From the NCBI GenBank assembly GCA_023213395.1, contig CM041465.1:225005741-225069740 (forward strand): DNA of 64,000 bases. Direction: 5' to 3'. A program made the position numbers and the translations under genes. Of the stretch, positions 11,022-23,777 are shown in pieces. The DNA comes from Cycas panzhihuaensis (Eukaryota; Cycadophyta). Within the stretch, counting starts at the first letter, position 1. Every line of letters starts with the position of its first letter. The notes below the pieces were generated by a model. That model made no database searches. It was not told the DNA's origin and saw only the letters and a list, made by a program, of their open reading frames with translations.

Positions 11022-11030
11022 ACTAAGAAT

Positions 11031-11225
11031 TGTTTTGACCAAGCACATTGAGGTCCATAACCACTTCATCAAAGAACATGTGCAGACAGTGAGATCAACC
11101 TCTTCTACAAGCTCACGGACTAGCATTTATTTGACATCTTTATCAAGCCACTTGGTAGAGAGAAATTTGAGAAATTCAGAGAAGGTCTTGGTGTCCAACT
11201 TAACATTGTAAACATTAAGGGGGGA
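11031..11225 (+). pseudogene. Copia-2 RNase H C-terminus and polypurine tract
   Basis: This carries the end of RNase H (TKHIEVHNHFIKEHV, then degenerate IFTKPL-type sequence near 11120). The polypurine tract is at about 11214-11225 (ATTAAGGGGGGA), directly before the 3' LTR. The reading frame is broken. Confidence 0.75.
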
Positions 11226-11765
11226 TCTTAAGACCTTTATGTTTATATGTTAGGTATTGTACTTTATATTGTATTATTGATGTACTTTATATAACTTTAT
11301 GTTAGGCTAACTTCTCACCTAATCTGATAAAGTACACACCCACATTCTTTCTAGTGACCTGTTGTTGTAACTTAAGTGTTAATGTACCCTTATGTACTTT
11401 TGCTCATAAAGAGAGTCCAAGGGATACTTGTCCCACATGCAAAGGGTATAACTTGGATGTTTGACGCTTATTGAACATCCAACCACCCTAGGTCCTCCTT
11501 CACATCTATATAAGGAGGTCAAACCTCATGTATCACATGAAGTGAGTGAGTTTGTACTATTATGTTGCTAGTTTGAATCCAAATCAATCTTGTTTATTTT
11601 GGAGTAAGAACAAATTCCTTCTCCTCCATATTTTGTGTTCATCTTATGCTTGAGTTCATTTTGCTTCATGCTTGCTTAGGTGCTTATATTCTAGGCTGCT
11701 TATTCTTGATGCTAATCATCTTCATATGCTAGCCAACTTCCTCTTCATAAGATCCTAAGGGTTGC
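11226..11765 (+). repeat. Copia-2 3' LTR
   Basis: Begins TCTTAAGACC right after the polypurine tract (canonical TG start changed to TC). A TATA box, TATATAAG, lies at 11507-11514. It is homologous along its length to the minus-strand LTR at 21569-22092; shared words include AATTCCTTCTCCTCCATATT and TAATGTACCCT. That supports both as members of one family. The right edge (11762-11775) is uncertain. Confidence 0.8.
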
Positions 11766-12090
11766 GCTCATCATCTATGGGTGTGAAGGATGAATGCCAT
11801 CTTCAACACAACCTAGGCAGCACCCACAATTTCATTAACAGCCAAGTTGCCAAACAAGCGGTGCTACGAATAGAGAACACAAAGAACTTTAAAATCTTCA
11901 TTCAAGGAGGACAATCAATAACTTGCCAAGGGGAAATTAAACATCAATGCATTTAGATTGGTAACTACCAATTCTCTTCAAGTTGTTGCACATTCCTAAT
12001 TGGAGGATTTGCTATAGTCTTAGGAGTTGAATGGTTGAGCATGTTTGGGTCCTACATTATGATAAACCCAAAAAATAGAAATAAAATTTT
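11766..12090 (+). pseudogene. Gypsy (plus) aspartic protease fragment
   Basis: The translation of about 11805-12070 follows the Ty3/gypsy retropepsin pattern. It has LGSTHNFINSQVAKQ (normally DSGSTHNFI, so the catalytic Asp is lost), then QGGQSITCQGEIKH, then GGFAIVLGVEWL. One TAG stop lies near 11954. It starts directly at the end of the copia-2 LTR, so copia-2 appears to have inserted into this gypsy element. It is on the same strand as the integrase fragment at 39055-40135 and may be part of the same element. Confidence 0.8.
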
Positions 12091-12094
12091 GAAT

Positions 12095-12385
12095 TACAAC
12101 AAAATAATCCTCGGCCCTAAATGTGCCAAAAGGAATAAATTCCAAATCAAAATAAACTCATGATTCTAAAGTCTAATAAACAAATCTTTATATAGTGGCT
12201 TACGTTAATCATTTGTAATTATATTTGAAGTTAGTATTTTTTTGGATTGCGTGAATACAATCTAACTTTAATTATTTTAATCCTTCTTGATTCCATTTAT
12301 AGTATCTTCTTAGGTTGCATAAACGCAACATGCCCTTTCCTATTGAGAAAGGAGCTTTGCCTACAAAGCTCAGGATCGTTGTTGA
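12095..12385 (-). repeat. LTR-like 3' end of gypsy-1
   Basis: Non-coding AT-rich segment between the plus-strand protease and the minus-strand chromodomain, where the 3' LTR of gypsy-1 should be. About 180 bp of it is repeated at 5013-5200. Clear TG/CA edges were not found. Confidence 0.5.
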
Positions 12386-12389
12386 TTAA

Positions 12390-14151
12390 ATCTTGGGACT
12401 CCTATGTTGTCTTTTGTTAGTAAGCCTTTCCATTTGACCAGGTATTCATTTATTATCTAGGATCTAAGTTGTCTTTGTTCTGTTTCAATAATGCTCTAAG
12501 GCTCTACCATAACCTTCCCTTCACCTATGATTGACAACACACTGGTAGCACTAATATTAGGGCCTACCTTTCTCTTTAGACTGAAAATGTGGAAAACATT
12601 ATGAATCTTGCTCAGAGGTGGTAGGTTGAAGGCATATGCCACTTCTCCCATACTCCTTTGATTTTGGTAAGGCCCATAGAATCACGAAGTGAGTTTAAAT
12701 TTTCCTTCTTGTCATAGTGATGCTTGCTTGTAGGGTTATAGGCATATGTGTACCCAATCTCCAATATCAAAATAACACTTAGTCCGATGTTGATTTGCTT
12801 CTTGTTTCATTCTGTTCCTTGCATTGTCATAATGGCTCTTCAATTCCTTATGTATTTGGTTCAATTGTTAGGTCAATTCTTGGGCAGCAGGTACTCGAAC
12901 GACTTGTTGGATATAGTCAATTGCTCTAACTAGTTGGTATCCATATAGTGCCATGAATGGGGGCATTTGGATTGTTGTGTGATAAATTGTGTTATACTAA
13001 TATTCTGGTAGATGGATCCATTTTACCCACTTAGTCTAGTTGCCCCTTGCAAAATAATATAAGTGTGTTTCCAAGAACTTATTAACTACATCTATTTGTC
13101 CATCTGTTTGAGAATGATATGCAGTGCTTATAGCAAGTTTTGTTCTTGCCAATCTAAAAATCTCTTTCTAGACGTTACCAATAAACTTAGGATCTCTATC
13201 AGACATGATCTTCTTAGGGAACCCGTGGAATTTATAAATGTTCTTCATAAATAACTCTGCTATTTGAAGAGCATTGAAGTTGGACTGCACAAGTGCAAAG
13301 TGACCATATTTTGCGAGGCGATCCACTACTAAAAAATGGTATCCTTCCCTTTTGACTTCAGTAGTCCAGTGATAAAATTCATTGAAATCTCCTAAATTGG
13401 AAGAGGTTGTAGTAGTCCAGGGTACTAGGTGCATTCAAATTTCTATCTCTGACATGTATCACATTCTTCTACAAATCTTTGTATGTCTTCCTTCATTGCT
13501 TTCTAAAAAAAAGATCTTCTAATCCTTTCATAAGTTTTTGAAAACCCAGAATGTCCTATTGGCGAAGTCTAATGGAATTCCTTGAGTATTAGATCCTTGG
13601 GGATGTATATTCTTCCTTTGTACAATAGGGCGTTGCCATTGGTCTTCCAATGTGGTTGAGTTGCCCTCTTTGTACGCTATCTTAAACTTGTAGTCTTGGA
13701 TTTTACAAAACCATCTTTGCTGCTCTTCAAATAGATTAGGTTGTAATAGAAAGTATTTAAGACTTTGGTGATCAGTCTTGACGATGAACTTGCTTCATAA
13801 TAAATAGTGTTGCCATTTGACTAAGGCAAGAAGGATGGCCAACATTTCGTTTTCATATGTGCTCTTGACTCATTCGTGTAAATTTTAACTTCCTACTCTC
13901 ATATGCAATCAATCGATCATTCTATAGGAGGGTTGACCCTACTCTTGTTCTTGAAGTGTCGCATTTTGCCATGGATAGTTGCAAAAAATTAGATATTGCC
14001 AAAACTAGAATAATGGTGATCACCTTCTTGAGGGTGGTAAAACTTTGATTGGTTGTTACTCCCCATTTGAGTCCATCTCTTTTGTATAAATCTGTCAATG
14101 GCCCTACAATTGTTGCATAACCTTTAATAAATTTTCTACAATACTTGATAA
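12390..14151 (-). pseudogene. Gypsy-1 chromovirus pol: RNase H, integrase, chromodomain
   Basis: Minus-strand Ty3/gypsy chromovirus. Nearest 12420 is the chromodomain core EYLVKWKGL. The capsule region before it has the 'FHVS'-type tether near 12560-12600. Integrase is at 12900-13440; 13168-13434 is open for 88 codons with VDRLAKYGHFALV, FPKKIMSDRDPKFIGN and the DRDPKF Asp motif. RNase H lies near 13690-14000. At 14060-14151 is KYCRKFIKGYATIVGPLTDLYK, the RT/RNase H connection. The coding sequence stops exactly at the LTR of copia-3 (14152) and continues at 38514. Stops and frameshifts are frequent. Confidence 0.85.
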
Positions 14152-14665
14152 TGGAAGAAAGAAAATGCACAACAGGATCTATTTGAGGAGTCAGAGAGGA
14201 CACATCGTGAATCATACAAAGATGAAAACTTGATTAACAGCTCGACAAGGCAAGCATAAGCTATATAACATAATAAAGAATAAGGTGGGGAATTGATCTA
14301 CCACTCAACCTATTAGAGTAGCTTCAACAGCATAACGTTAGCTTGGAAAACTACATATCATACAAGGAAAGTATGACTCCTTATAAAGGAGTTTGAGTGT
14401 ACATGATTGTGACACATCACAGATCAAAAGAAAAAGACAAAGCTAAGTGAAACTCTACTTCCTAGGTGTGTGAGGGTGGTGACAAGTGTTGGCCACCCAA
14501 AGTTGGTTTTTCCACTTAGCACATATGGGAAAGGCACAAAAGACAAAAAAGATAATGTGATGATTTAAAAATCAAACAAAGGAGGACTTTAGCATAAAGT
14601 ATAAAGTGCCAAAATATAAATTTATATGGTCCAGACTTAATGCTTAGGACATGAAGGTTTTAACA
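14152..14665 (-). repeat. Copia-3 3' LTR
   Basis: On the minus strand it starts TGTTAAAACCTTCATG (fwd edge 14665) and ends ...CTTCCA (fwd edge 14152, TGGAAG). It is homologous end to end with 37995-38508 and the same length. It contains the palindromic TATA segment CTCCTTATAAAGGAG around 14379-14393. Confidence 0.9.
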
Positions 14666-14679
14666 CACCCCCTGAATGT
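14666..14679 (-). other. Polypurine tract of copia-3
   Basis: Minus-strand ACATTCAGGGGGTG directly precedes the LTR start TGTTAAAACC. Confidence 0.75.
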
Positions 14680-17600
14680 GTACAACATTAAGTCGAATGT
14701 CGAGGCCATCTCTGAAGTGCTCGAACTTCTCTCTACCAAGTGGTTTGGTGAAGATGTCGGCAAGTTGTTGATCAGTTGGCCTGTAGACGAGGTCAATTTC
14801 ACCTTGCTACACATATTCTTTGATAAAATGGTGATGGACCTCAACATGCTTGGTCCATGCATGAAATACAAGATTCTTGGTTATCTTGAGCACACTCTGA
14901 TTGTCATAATATAATGGAGTTGGTAGTGATTGCTCAAGGCCAAGCTCACCAAGAATCTGTCTAAGCCAAATAGCCTCACATGCTGCATTGATAGCAGCTT
15001 TGTATTCTACTTTAGTGGAGGAAAGTGTAACATTTGGTTGCTTTTTGCAATTCCACAATACAATTACAAACCTAAGGTTGAAACAATAGCCTAAGGTAGA
15101 TTTGCGGTTATCTTGGCATCTTGCCCAATCAAAATTTAAGAACCCTTCTAATGTGAAGTTCTCGTTGTGAGTATACTGGAGACCATACTGCAATATACCT
15201 TTGAGGCATTTGAGAATCCTCTTTGCAGCATTCTAGTGTCGCTAATTGGGTTGTGCCATAAATCTAGAATAAATTCCAACAACATATGATATGTCAGGCC
15301 TAGTGTTAGTCAAGTAAATAAGACTACCCGCTCACTGTTTAAAAAGGGTGAAATCAATAGATTTTGCTTCTTCATTAAGTGACAATTTTGTGCCTGTCTC
15401 CATAGGGGTTGGTAATGATTTGTAGTCCTCCATTCTGAATCACTGCAAGATGTCCCAAGTGTATTGGCTTGGGATATGAAAATGTGATCTGGCTGTTGCC
15501 ACGCTTCCATGTTGAGAAAGTAATAAAGAAGCCTGAGATCAGTCATCTCAAAACTTCTCTTTAAGTCCCCTTGAAGATTTTCTATCATATCAACATCATT
15601 GCCAGTAATGATCAGATCATCTATATATAATACGATAAGAGTAATCTGCTAGTTTTGAACCTTGATGTACAAGATCGAGTCAGATGTGGATCGATGAAAA
15701 TTATGTTTCAAGAAGTAATCATCGATTTTAGAATACCAAGCACGTGATGCCTATTTCAAACCATACAAGGCTCTTTTAAGGTGACAAACAAGATGCTCAT
15801 TGCCATCTAAGATGCACCCAAGAGGTTCTCCTCAATCAAATCATCGTTAAGAAAGGCACTTTGGACATCCATTTGATACAATGGCCATTTGCCTTGAGCA
15901 AGTAAGGCCATAACAATTCTAATGGTATTCATATTTGCGACAAGTGCAAATGTCTCATTGTAGTTGATGCCTTCTTGTTGTTTAAAACCTTTTGCAACCA
16001 AACGAGCCTTATGTCACTCAATAATGCCATCATATTTGTACTTAGTTTTGTAGATCACTTACAACTGATGGCTTGTTTGCTTGTTGGCAATTTGACCAAG
16101 TCCCATATGTCATTTTGATAAATGTAGTGGATCTGATCATTCATAGCAGCTTGCCACTTCTCATTTGAACATGCCTCTTCAAAAGTGGAAGGATCGGGAG
16201 TACTAAGCACTTCAGCCATAAGTGCATAGTTAACAGTAGTTGGTGGTTGCATTCTAGATGGATGTTTGCTTTCAACAGTTTGTGTACCTACAACAATCTG
16301 TAAATACCATTTGGGTAACTTCTTCATCGATGGAATTGTTACTTCATTGTCCTGGGATGGTGAAGTGTGTTGAATCTCTGAAGAACACACGAAACTTAAT
16401 GAAGGAACTAAGGAAGATGACAAGGAAGGAGAAGTAAGTGCTAATGAAGGACATGGTGTATAAGATGTTGAGGGAACAAAGTCCTCAACGATGGCTTTGC
16501 CTTTATCAAGATAGATTGGAATGGAACTGAGATCCAACTCCATGTTGTCTTCTGCAAAGATAACGTCTCATGAGATATGCATCTTTTGCCAATCGAATCA
16601 TATAATTTGTACGCTTTGTTGCCAATAGCATATCCGATAAAGATGCATATGAGACTCTTGTCATCAAATTTCTGTCTTTGTTCTTGGGGAATATTCATAT
16701 AAGCCATGCATCCAAAAGTGCGTAAATGACTGATTGTGGGTTTCAGCCCAATCCAGGCTTCAAGTGTCACAAACTGTAGTACTGGAGTTGTAGTTTGACA
16801 GATAAGAAATAATGAGTATTGCTTCTGCCTAATATGCCTAAGAGAGACCTTGAGCATGCATCATTGCTTTTGCCTTACCAAGGTTTTGTTCATGCGTTCT
16901 ACCACACCATTTTGTTGAGGTGTTTAAGGGATAGAAAATTGGCATTTAATGCCATTTTGAATGCAAAATTGATTGAACTCCTTGGACGTGTACTCACCAC
17001 TATTGTTAGAATGAAGTATCTTGATTCACATACCTAACTCATTTTCAACTATAAGTTTAAATTCTTTAAACTTGTTCAATGCTTCTGACTTGTGTTTGAG
17101 AAAATAAACCCACACTTTATCTAAGTAATCATCAATAAAGGTGATGAAAAATGAAGAGTTACCAAGTGATTAAGTGGGCATGGGTCCACAAATTTCAAAA
17201 TGACCAACTGCAATAAGTGTTGAGCTGTCCATGCCTTACCTTTCTGAAAAGGTTCACGGTGTTGTTTCCCTATAAGAAAAAATTCACAAAGACAATTACT
17301 TGTTGAAATTTTGAGTAAGCCATACACCATATTCTGTCTGAACATCTATCTTATGTTTTTCATATTTAGATGTCTTAACCTCTCATGCCATAACTGAGTC
17401 TTATTTAGAGAATAGGAGACTAAGGCATGAGATGATCCTGATGTTGTGGCTAATTTGTAGAGGCCATGATCTTCATGACCTATGGAAACAATCTGGTATT
17501 CTTTATTCCGAATGATACATTTCCTAGTTTTAAATAACACACTTATCTGTTATTTATCTGACTGACTAACAGAGAGTAGGTTTCTTGGCATCCCAGGTAC

Positions 17601-18117
17601 TAGCAACACATTGCCACTAGGAAATGTAGGAGCAAGGTGTTGATTATTAAAAGGGGCAATTTGTCCAACACCTGAAATCTCTACAGTGACATTATCCCCA
17701 AAAGTGATTGTTTCTCCCTTGCTCCCTTGTAAATCTGTTAATAACTCTGCATCAACTGTCATATGATGTTATTCTCCAGAATCTACAATCCATGTATTGT
17801 CATTTTAACAATTACTGAAAGCACAAAAGAGTTTGTCACTCTGATCATGTTGTATTGTGTGGCCTTGAAAACCACCTTGAGTTCTTCTTCTAGGATTTCC
17901 ATGAAGACCACCTTGAAATGCACCTCGAGTTGGTCCTTGATGCTATTGCTGCTGTTGTTGACATTGATGTTGCTGCTGTGAATTTTATTGTTGTTGTTGT
18001 TATTGTCGTATATCATTCTTTTTATTTCTTCATTCTGGCTAAATGTGGCCTACTTTGTCACAATAATGACAGATGACACTCTTACATTTAGTGGTATTTG
18101 TTGAGAATGGTGGCATT
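14680..18117 (-). pseudogene. Copia-3 pol, copy A (zinc knuckle, PR, IN, RT, RNase H)
   Basis: Minus-strand copia pol next to the 3' LTR. From its 5' side: zinc knuckle near 18040-18095 (CHYCDKVGHI, last Cys changed to a stop); protease 17550-17800 (MTVDAELL..., NLLSVSQ); integrase 16440-17540 (LWHERLRHLN; first Asp changed in HFEICGPM; second Asp to Asn in HSNNSGEY; Glu kept in VVERMN; FGCMAYMNIP). RT spans about 15310-16540 ([40 protein letters not shown] near 15617). RNase H spans 14690-15193 (open 128 codons, SSTKVEYKAAINAACEAIW, then ADIFTKPLG). Catalytic losses and stops make it inactive. It is about 90% alike, by eye, to copy B, which lies directly head-to-tail with it. Confidence 0.9.
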
Positions 18118-21100
18118 ACAACATTAAGTTGAACGTCGAGGCCATCTTTAAAGTCCTCGTACTTCTCTCTACCAAGTGGTTTGGGGAAGATGTCAACAAG
18201 TTATTGATCAGTTGGCCTATAGACAAGGTCAATTTCATCTTGCTGCACATATTCTCTGATAAAATAGTGATGGGCCTCAACATGCTTGATCCATGCATGA
18301 AATACATGTTTCCTAGCTATCTTGAGCACACTCTGATTGTCATAATATAATGGAATTGGTAGTGATTGCTTAAGGCCAAGCTCACCAAGAATCTGTCTGA
18401 GCCAAATAGCTTCACATGTTGCATTGACAATAGCTTTGTATTCTACTACAGTGGAGGAAAGCGTAACATTTGGTTGTTTTTTGCAACTCTACGAAACAAT
18501 TGTAGACCCAAGGTTGAAACAATAGCCTAAAGTACATTTGCGCCTATGTTGGCATGTTGCCTAATCAGAATCTGAGAACCCTTCTAATGTGAAGTTCTCA
18601 TTGGGAGTATATTGGAGACCATACTATGATGTATCTTTGGCGTATCTGAGAATCTTCTTTGTAGCATTCCAATGTTGCTAATTGGGTTGTGTCATAAATG
18701 GAGCAATTCAACAAATATAATATATATGCGGCCTAGTGTTAGTCAAGTAAATAAGACTACCTACTAGTTGTCTAAAAATGGTGGAATCAACAGATTTTTC
18801 TTCTTCATTAAGTGACAATTTTGTTCTTGTCTTCATAAGAGTTGGTGATGATTTGTAGTCCTCCATTTAGAATAGGTGCAAGATGTCCAAGTGTATTTGA
18901 CTTGGGATATTAAAATATGATCCAGTTGTTGCCACACTTCCATGCCGAGAAAGTAATGAAGAAGCCTGAGATTAGTCATCTCAAAACTTCTCTTTAAGTC
19001 CCCTTGAAGACTTTCTATCATATCAACATCATTGCCAGTAATGACCAAATCATCTACATATAATACAAGAGTGATGTGCTGGTTTTGAACCTTGATGTAT
19101 AGGTTCAAGTTAGATGTGGATCAATGAAAATTATGTTTCAAGAAGTAATCATTGATTTTAGAATACCAAGCATGTGGTGCTTATTTCAGACCATTCAAGG
19201 CCTTTTTGAGGCGACAAACAAGATGCTTATTGCCATCTGAAATGTACCTAGGAGGTTGTTCCAGACAAACCTCCTCAATCAAATCATCATTGAGAAAGAT
19301 GATTTGGACATCCATTTGATACAATGGCCATTTGTATTAAGCAACTAAGGCCATAAAAATTATGATGGTATTCATATTTGTGACAGGTGCAAATGTCTCG
19401 TTGTAGTCAATGCCTTCCTGTTGTTTAAAACCTTTTGCAACCAGGCAACCTTATGTCACTTAATAGTGCCATCAGATTTGTTCTTAGTCTTGTAGATCCA
19501 CTTACAACTGATGGCCTATTTGCCTACTAGCAATTTGACTAAGTTCCATGTGTCATTTTGATAAATGGAGTGTAGCTCATCATCCATAGCAACTTGCCAC
19601 TTTTCATCTGAACATGCCTCTTCAAAAGTGGAAGACTTAGGAGTGCTAAGCACTTTAGCCATAAGTGCATAGTTAACAATAGTTGGTGGCCACATTCTGG
19701 ATGGATGTTTGCCTTCAACAATTTGTGTACCTACAACAATCTATAGATATCATTTGGGTAACTTCTTCAACAATGGAGTTGTTACTTCATTGTCCTGGGA
19801 TGGTGAAGTGTGTTGAATCTCTGAAGAACTCACAAGACTTGATGAAGGAACTAAGGAAGATGACAAGGAAGGAAAAGTAGGTGTTGATGAAGGACATGGT
19901 GTATAAGAGTTTGAGGGAACAAAGTGCTCAACGATGACTTTGCCTTTATCAAGGGAGATTGAAATGGAACTAAGATCCAACTCGCTATTGTCTTCTGCAA
20001 AGACAATGTCTCGTGAGATATGCATCTTTTTGCTAATCGGATCATATAATATGTACACTTTGTTGCTGGTAGCATATCCGATAAAGATGCATTTGAGACT
20101 CTTGTCATTAAATTTCTGTCTTAGTTCTTGTGGAATATTCATATAAGTCATGCATCCAAAAGTGCGTAAATGACTGACCATGGGTTTCTGCCCAGTTCAG
20201 GCCTCTTCGAGTGTCATGCTTGAAACTGCCATAGTGGAGCTATGGCTTGACAGATAAGTAGCAATGAAGACTGCTTCTGCGTAATATGCCTAAGAGAGAC
20301 CTTGCCCATGCATCATTGCTTTTGTCTTACCAAGGTTTTGTTCATGCGTTCTACCACACAATTTTGTTGAGGTGTATAAGGGGTAGAAAATTGGTGTTTA
20401 ATACCAATTTGAATGCAAAATTGATTGAACTCCTTGGACGAGCACTCATCACCATTGTCAGAACAAAGTATCTTGATTCACATGCTTGACTCATTTTCAA
20501 CTGTAAGTTTAAATTCTTTAAACTTGTTCAGTGCTTCTGACTTGTGTTTGAGAAAATAAACCCACACTTTATGTGAGTAATCATCAATAAAGGTGATGGA
20601 TGAAAAATGAAGAGCCACCAAGTGATTGAGCAGACACGGCTTCACAAATGTTAGAATAAATCAACTGTAATAAGTGTTGAGCTCTCCAGGCCTTACCTTT
20701 CTAAAAATGTTCACGATGTTGTTTCCCCAAAAGGTAAGATTCACAAAGGCAATTACCTACTGAAATTTTGGGTAAGCCATACACCATATTTTGTCTGAAC
20801 ATCTGTCGTATGCTTTTCATATTTAAATGTCCTAACCTCTCATGCCATAACTGAGTCTTATTTAGAGAATGGGAGACTAAGGCATGAGATGATCATGATG
20901 TTGTGGTTAATTTGTAGAGACCACGATCTTCATGACCTATGGAAACAATTTGGTCTTCTTTATTCTAAATGATATATTGCATGTCTTTAAAATAATACAC
21001 TGATCTATTGTTTATTTAACTGACTAACAGAGAGTAGGTTTCTCAACATCCTAGGTACTAGAAACACATTGCCAATAGGGAATGTAGGAACAGGGTGCCG

Positions 21101-21563
21101 ATTAAAGAGGTGCAATTTATTCGACACCTAAAATCTCTACAGTGACATTGTCCCCAAAAGTCATTTTTTCTCTCTTACTCTCTTGAAATCTGTTAATAAC
21201 TCTATATCACCTGTCATATGACGTGATGCTCTTGAATCTACAATCCATGTGTTGTCATTTTGACAATTACTGAAAGCACGAAAGAGTGTGTCACTCTAAT
21301 CATGTTGTGTTGTGTGGCGTTGAAACCATCTTGAAGTGTTCTTCTGGGATTTCCATGACGACCACCTCGAAATGCACCTCAAATTGGTCCTTGATGTTGT
21401 TGTTGTTGTTGTTGACTTTGATGTTGCTACTATGGATTTTGTTGTTGTTGTTGTCGCATATCGTTCTGTTTGTTTCTACATTCTGGCTAAATGTGGCCTA
21501 CTTTGCCACAATAATGACAGATGGCAATCTTAGATTTGGTGGTATTTGTTGAGAATGGTGGCA
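18118..21563 (-). pseudogene. Copia-3 pol, copy B (second tandem copy)
   Basis: A second copy of the same 3.4-kb pol segment, same orientation, with no LTR between the copies. RNase H end at 18120-18600, RT at 18830-19720 (intact YVDD in LVLYVDDLVITGND near 19045-19070), integrase about 19750-20940 (SDNGDE keeps the second Asp; FGCMTYMNIPQELRQ), protease about 21020-21260. The zinc knuckle near 21480-21530 reads CHYCGKVGHI*PEC, with all four ligands present. A Gln-rich run (QQQQQ) follows it. This copy joins Gag on its right side after the solo LTR at 21569, so it is the copy in the original order. Copy A is the extra one next to the 3' LTR, or the reverse. Confidence 0.9.
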
Positions 21564-21568
21564 TTAAG

Positions 21569-22092
21569 CCTATGGCCCTAAGAATCTAAAAGAGAGGAAA
21601 GTCTACTATAAGAATGAAGATGATTAGAATCTAATCAAACAAGCATGGAGATAAGCACATGAGCAAGCATAAGCATAATGATCATAAGCATGAGGACACA
21701 AATATGGAGGAGAAGGAATTGATTCAACTCCAAATAAATAAGAAGCTTAGATTGATAGAACTAGCAGCATGCCAATACAACACTCTCTCTTGTGAGATAC
21801 ATGAGATATGGTTTCAATATACAGAGACTTACAAGTGTTGCATGTTTGATGAATGTCAAACATGCAAGCTAGCCAGTTGCATGCAGGACAAGTGTCCCCT
21901 TGAACTCTCTTGTGAGCACAAGTGCATGAGGGTACATTAACCCTCATGTTACAACGTTGTGCAACTAGAAAGAATGTGGTTGTGTATTTTATCACATTAA
22001 GTGATAAGTCACACTAATATAAAGTACATCATTAAATACATTATAAAGTACAACACTTAACATTTAAACATAAAGATTTAATAGTATTAACA
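21569..22092 (-). mobile_element. Solo LTR of the copia-2 family inside copia-3 gag
   Basis: A non-coding 524-bp block separates the Gag core (22098 onward) from its zinc knuckle (ends 21563). On the minus strand it begins TGTTAATACTATTAAATC and is homologous along its length to the copia-2 3' LTR at 11226-11765. The 5-bp direct repeat TTAAG flanks it (21564-21568 and 22093-22097). No pol or gag of that family accompanies it, which fits a solo LTR. The left edge (CCTATGG) is not a canonical TG, so that end may be altered. Confidence 0.75.
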
Positions 22093-22097
22093 TTAAG

Positions 22098-22796
22098 ACT
22101 ACCAAATTTTTTCAAAAAATTCTCCTTGCGTTGATATAGTTGTTTTCCTTTGAACTTTGTTGTGAAAGCACCCGATGTGATTTCCTCATTTTGCCACGAG
22201 TATATTTCTTCTTCTTGTAGCAATAAACATTCTAACTCATTAAAAGTTAGAATTGACAATGTGCCATTTTTTGAAATATTAGAAATGAAGTTGTTGTACT
22301 CTTTTGGAAGAACATAAGTGGTTGTAGTAACCAGGTCTTCATTTGAAGCTGGCTTTCCAAGAGTTGTGAGCCAATTACTAATAACTTTTATAAATGAGAG
22401 ATAGGCCGCCATGGTTGCAATAAATTGTAATTTAAACAACTTAGCTTTATACATGACTATTCTAGCATCATCTCTTCATTCATACAATGATACAATTGTA
22501 TCCCAAGCTTGTTTAGATGTCGTTGAAGATTCTATATTTTGATCAACATTATCATTAACAAATAAATGAATGAATGCAAGTGCAACTTTATCTTAAGCTT
22601 TAAAAGTAGTCATAACAATAGGATCAACAAAAATTAGATTATTTTGATTTGTTAGATCTGGAGTTGGTTCAGGTTTGACAATTGTGCTAGAGACATAAGC
22701 CCACAACTCATTCATAATCAATAAATTCTTTGCTTGCTTCTTCCATGTTAAATAGTTTTCAGCACCGGTCAATTTAATTGTATTTGCATTAAGCAT
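22098..22796 (-). pseudogene. Copia-3 gag (UBN2 type)
   Basis: Minus-strand copia Gag. The likely start is the ATG at 22794-22796 (MLNANTIKLTGAENYLTWKK), a typical copia Gag N-terminus. The same frame is open upstream to 22871 without another ATG. The middle has SKQAWDTI near 22500 and the C-terminal half has LTTLGKPASNEDLVTTTTYV, FNELECLLLQEEEIYSW. Stops near 22596 and 22480 break it. It runs directly into the solo LTR, beyond which its zinc knuckle continues in pol copy B. Confidence 0.88.
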
Positions 22797-23512
22797 CTGT
22801 GTTTCCACAATAAAATATTGTAGCTCATAATGAACTTGGAAATTTTTTGAGTTACGTCGCTTAAGTTCCACTCACTATCCCAAATTATTTAGTACTGAAC
22901 TAAAAAGTATGTGGACAGAATGGAGGGTTTCACTTGCGAGTTGTCCAACATGATGATTTGTTCAGTGTTGTCTAAGTTTTCAAAATTAGTACAATTGAGG
23001 CAGGGTTGATCTGTATAGTGTATTATGCTTTCCTCAGTGTTTATAGCATTGATAACACCCTTTTTGAGCCTCTCTACTTAACATATTAATTGTTGTGCAT
23101 TGGTCGTACAGCCAGTTGGTCCCCTAGGGAATGCACCAAGTTTAAGACTCCAAATTTGTGATTTTTAAAGTTAATTACAAGTGGGTTGAATTACTTGCTG
23201 AAAACATGATTTGAAGGCCTTTTCAGGCTACTAGAATCCTTATCAGTGTGGTAGAAAAATTACAACTTAGTTGCTTAAAAGTAAGAAAATGCAACTATGT
23301 ACCAGATTAAATCTTCAAATGAAGAGTTTTAAAGTGCCAAGGAAAAGATTTTAATGTCAAAAATGGGTAGTTTGAGAAACTAACATGCAAACCAGGAACA
23401 CTTGGGATCGAAAAAATGATCCCAACATGCTAAAAGAAAAATATTATTTTATTGATTTGTAGTTTCTTTGATGCTTTGTAGTGACGCCTCAGTTGATTTG
23501 GCTCACCACGTA
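22797..23512 (-). other. Copia-3 leader segment 1
   Basis: Non-coding DNA between copia-3 gag and the nested gag-only element. It should be part of the 5' leader. No recognisable domain. Other leader pieces are 26625-26899 and 36601-37978. Confidence 0.5.
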
Positions 23513-23777
23513 TGTTATAGGTCAACTCCTGTAACTATGAGAGCAAAGGGAAAGAAGCTAGAAGGTAGAAAAGATCACCAAAAGGGCTGCCAAAGCAAAA
23601 CCTTAATAGATTGTATTCAAAATATATCAAGTTGCCTTACATAAGATTGGGGTGCCATATTTATAAGAGGGCCACCCATTATTATATTATTTTGCCGCTA
23701 AGCTACCCAATGTCACATTCTTATCCTCTTTAACCCTTAACCTTCTACCCTATTACATGTAGTATGGGGTTATTACA
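23513..23777 (-). repeat. TR-GAG element 3' LTR
   Basis: 265 bp, TGTTATAGG...ATTACA on the plus strand, same length as its partner. A minus-strand TATAAATA box lies near 23662-23669. Confidence 0.88.

Noticed and set aside
10703-11126. Two overlapping minus-strand frames (106 and 82 codons)
   Set aside because: They cross the edge of the unknown insert and the RNase H end; no domain, probably chance.
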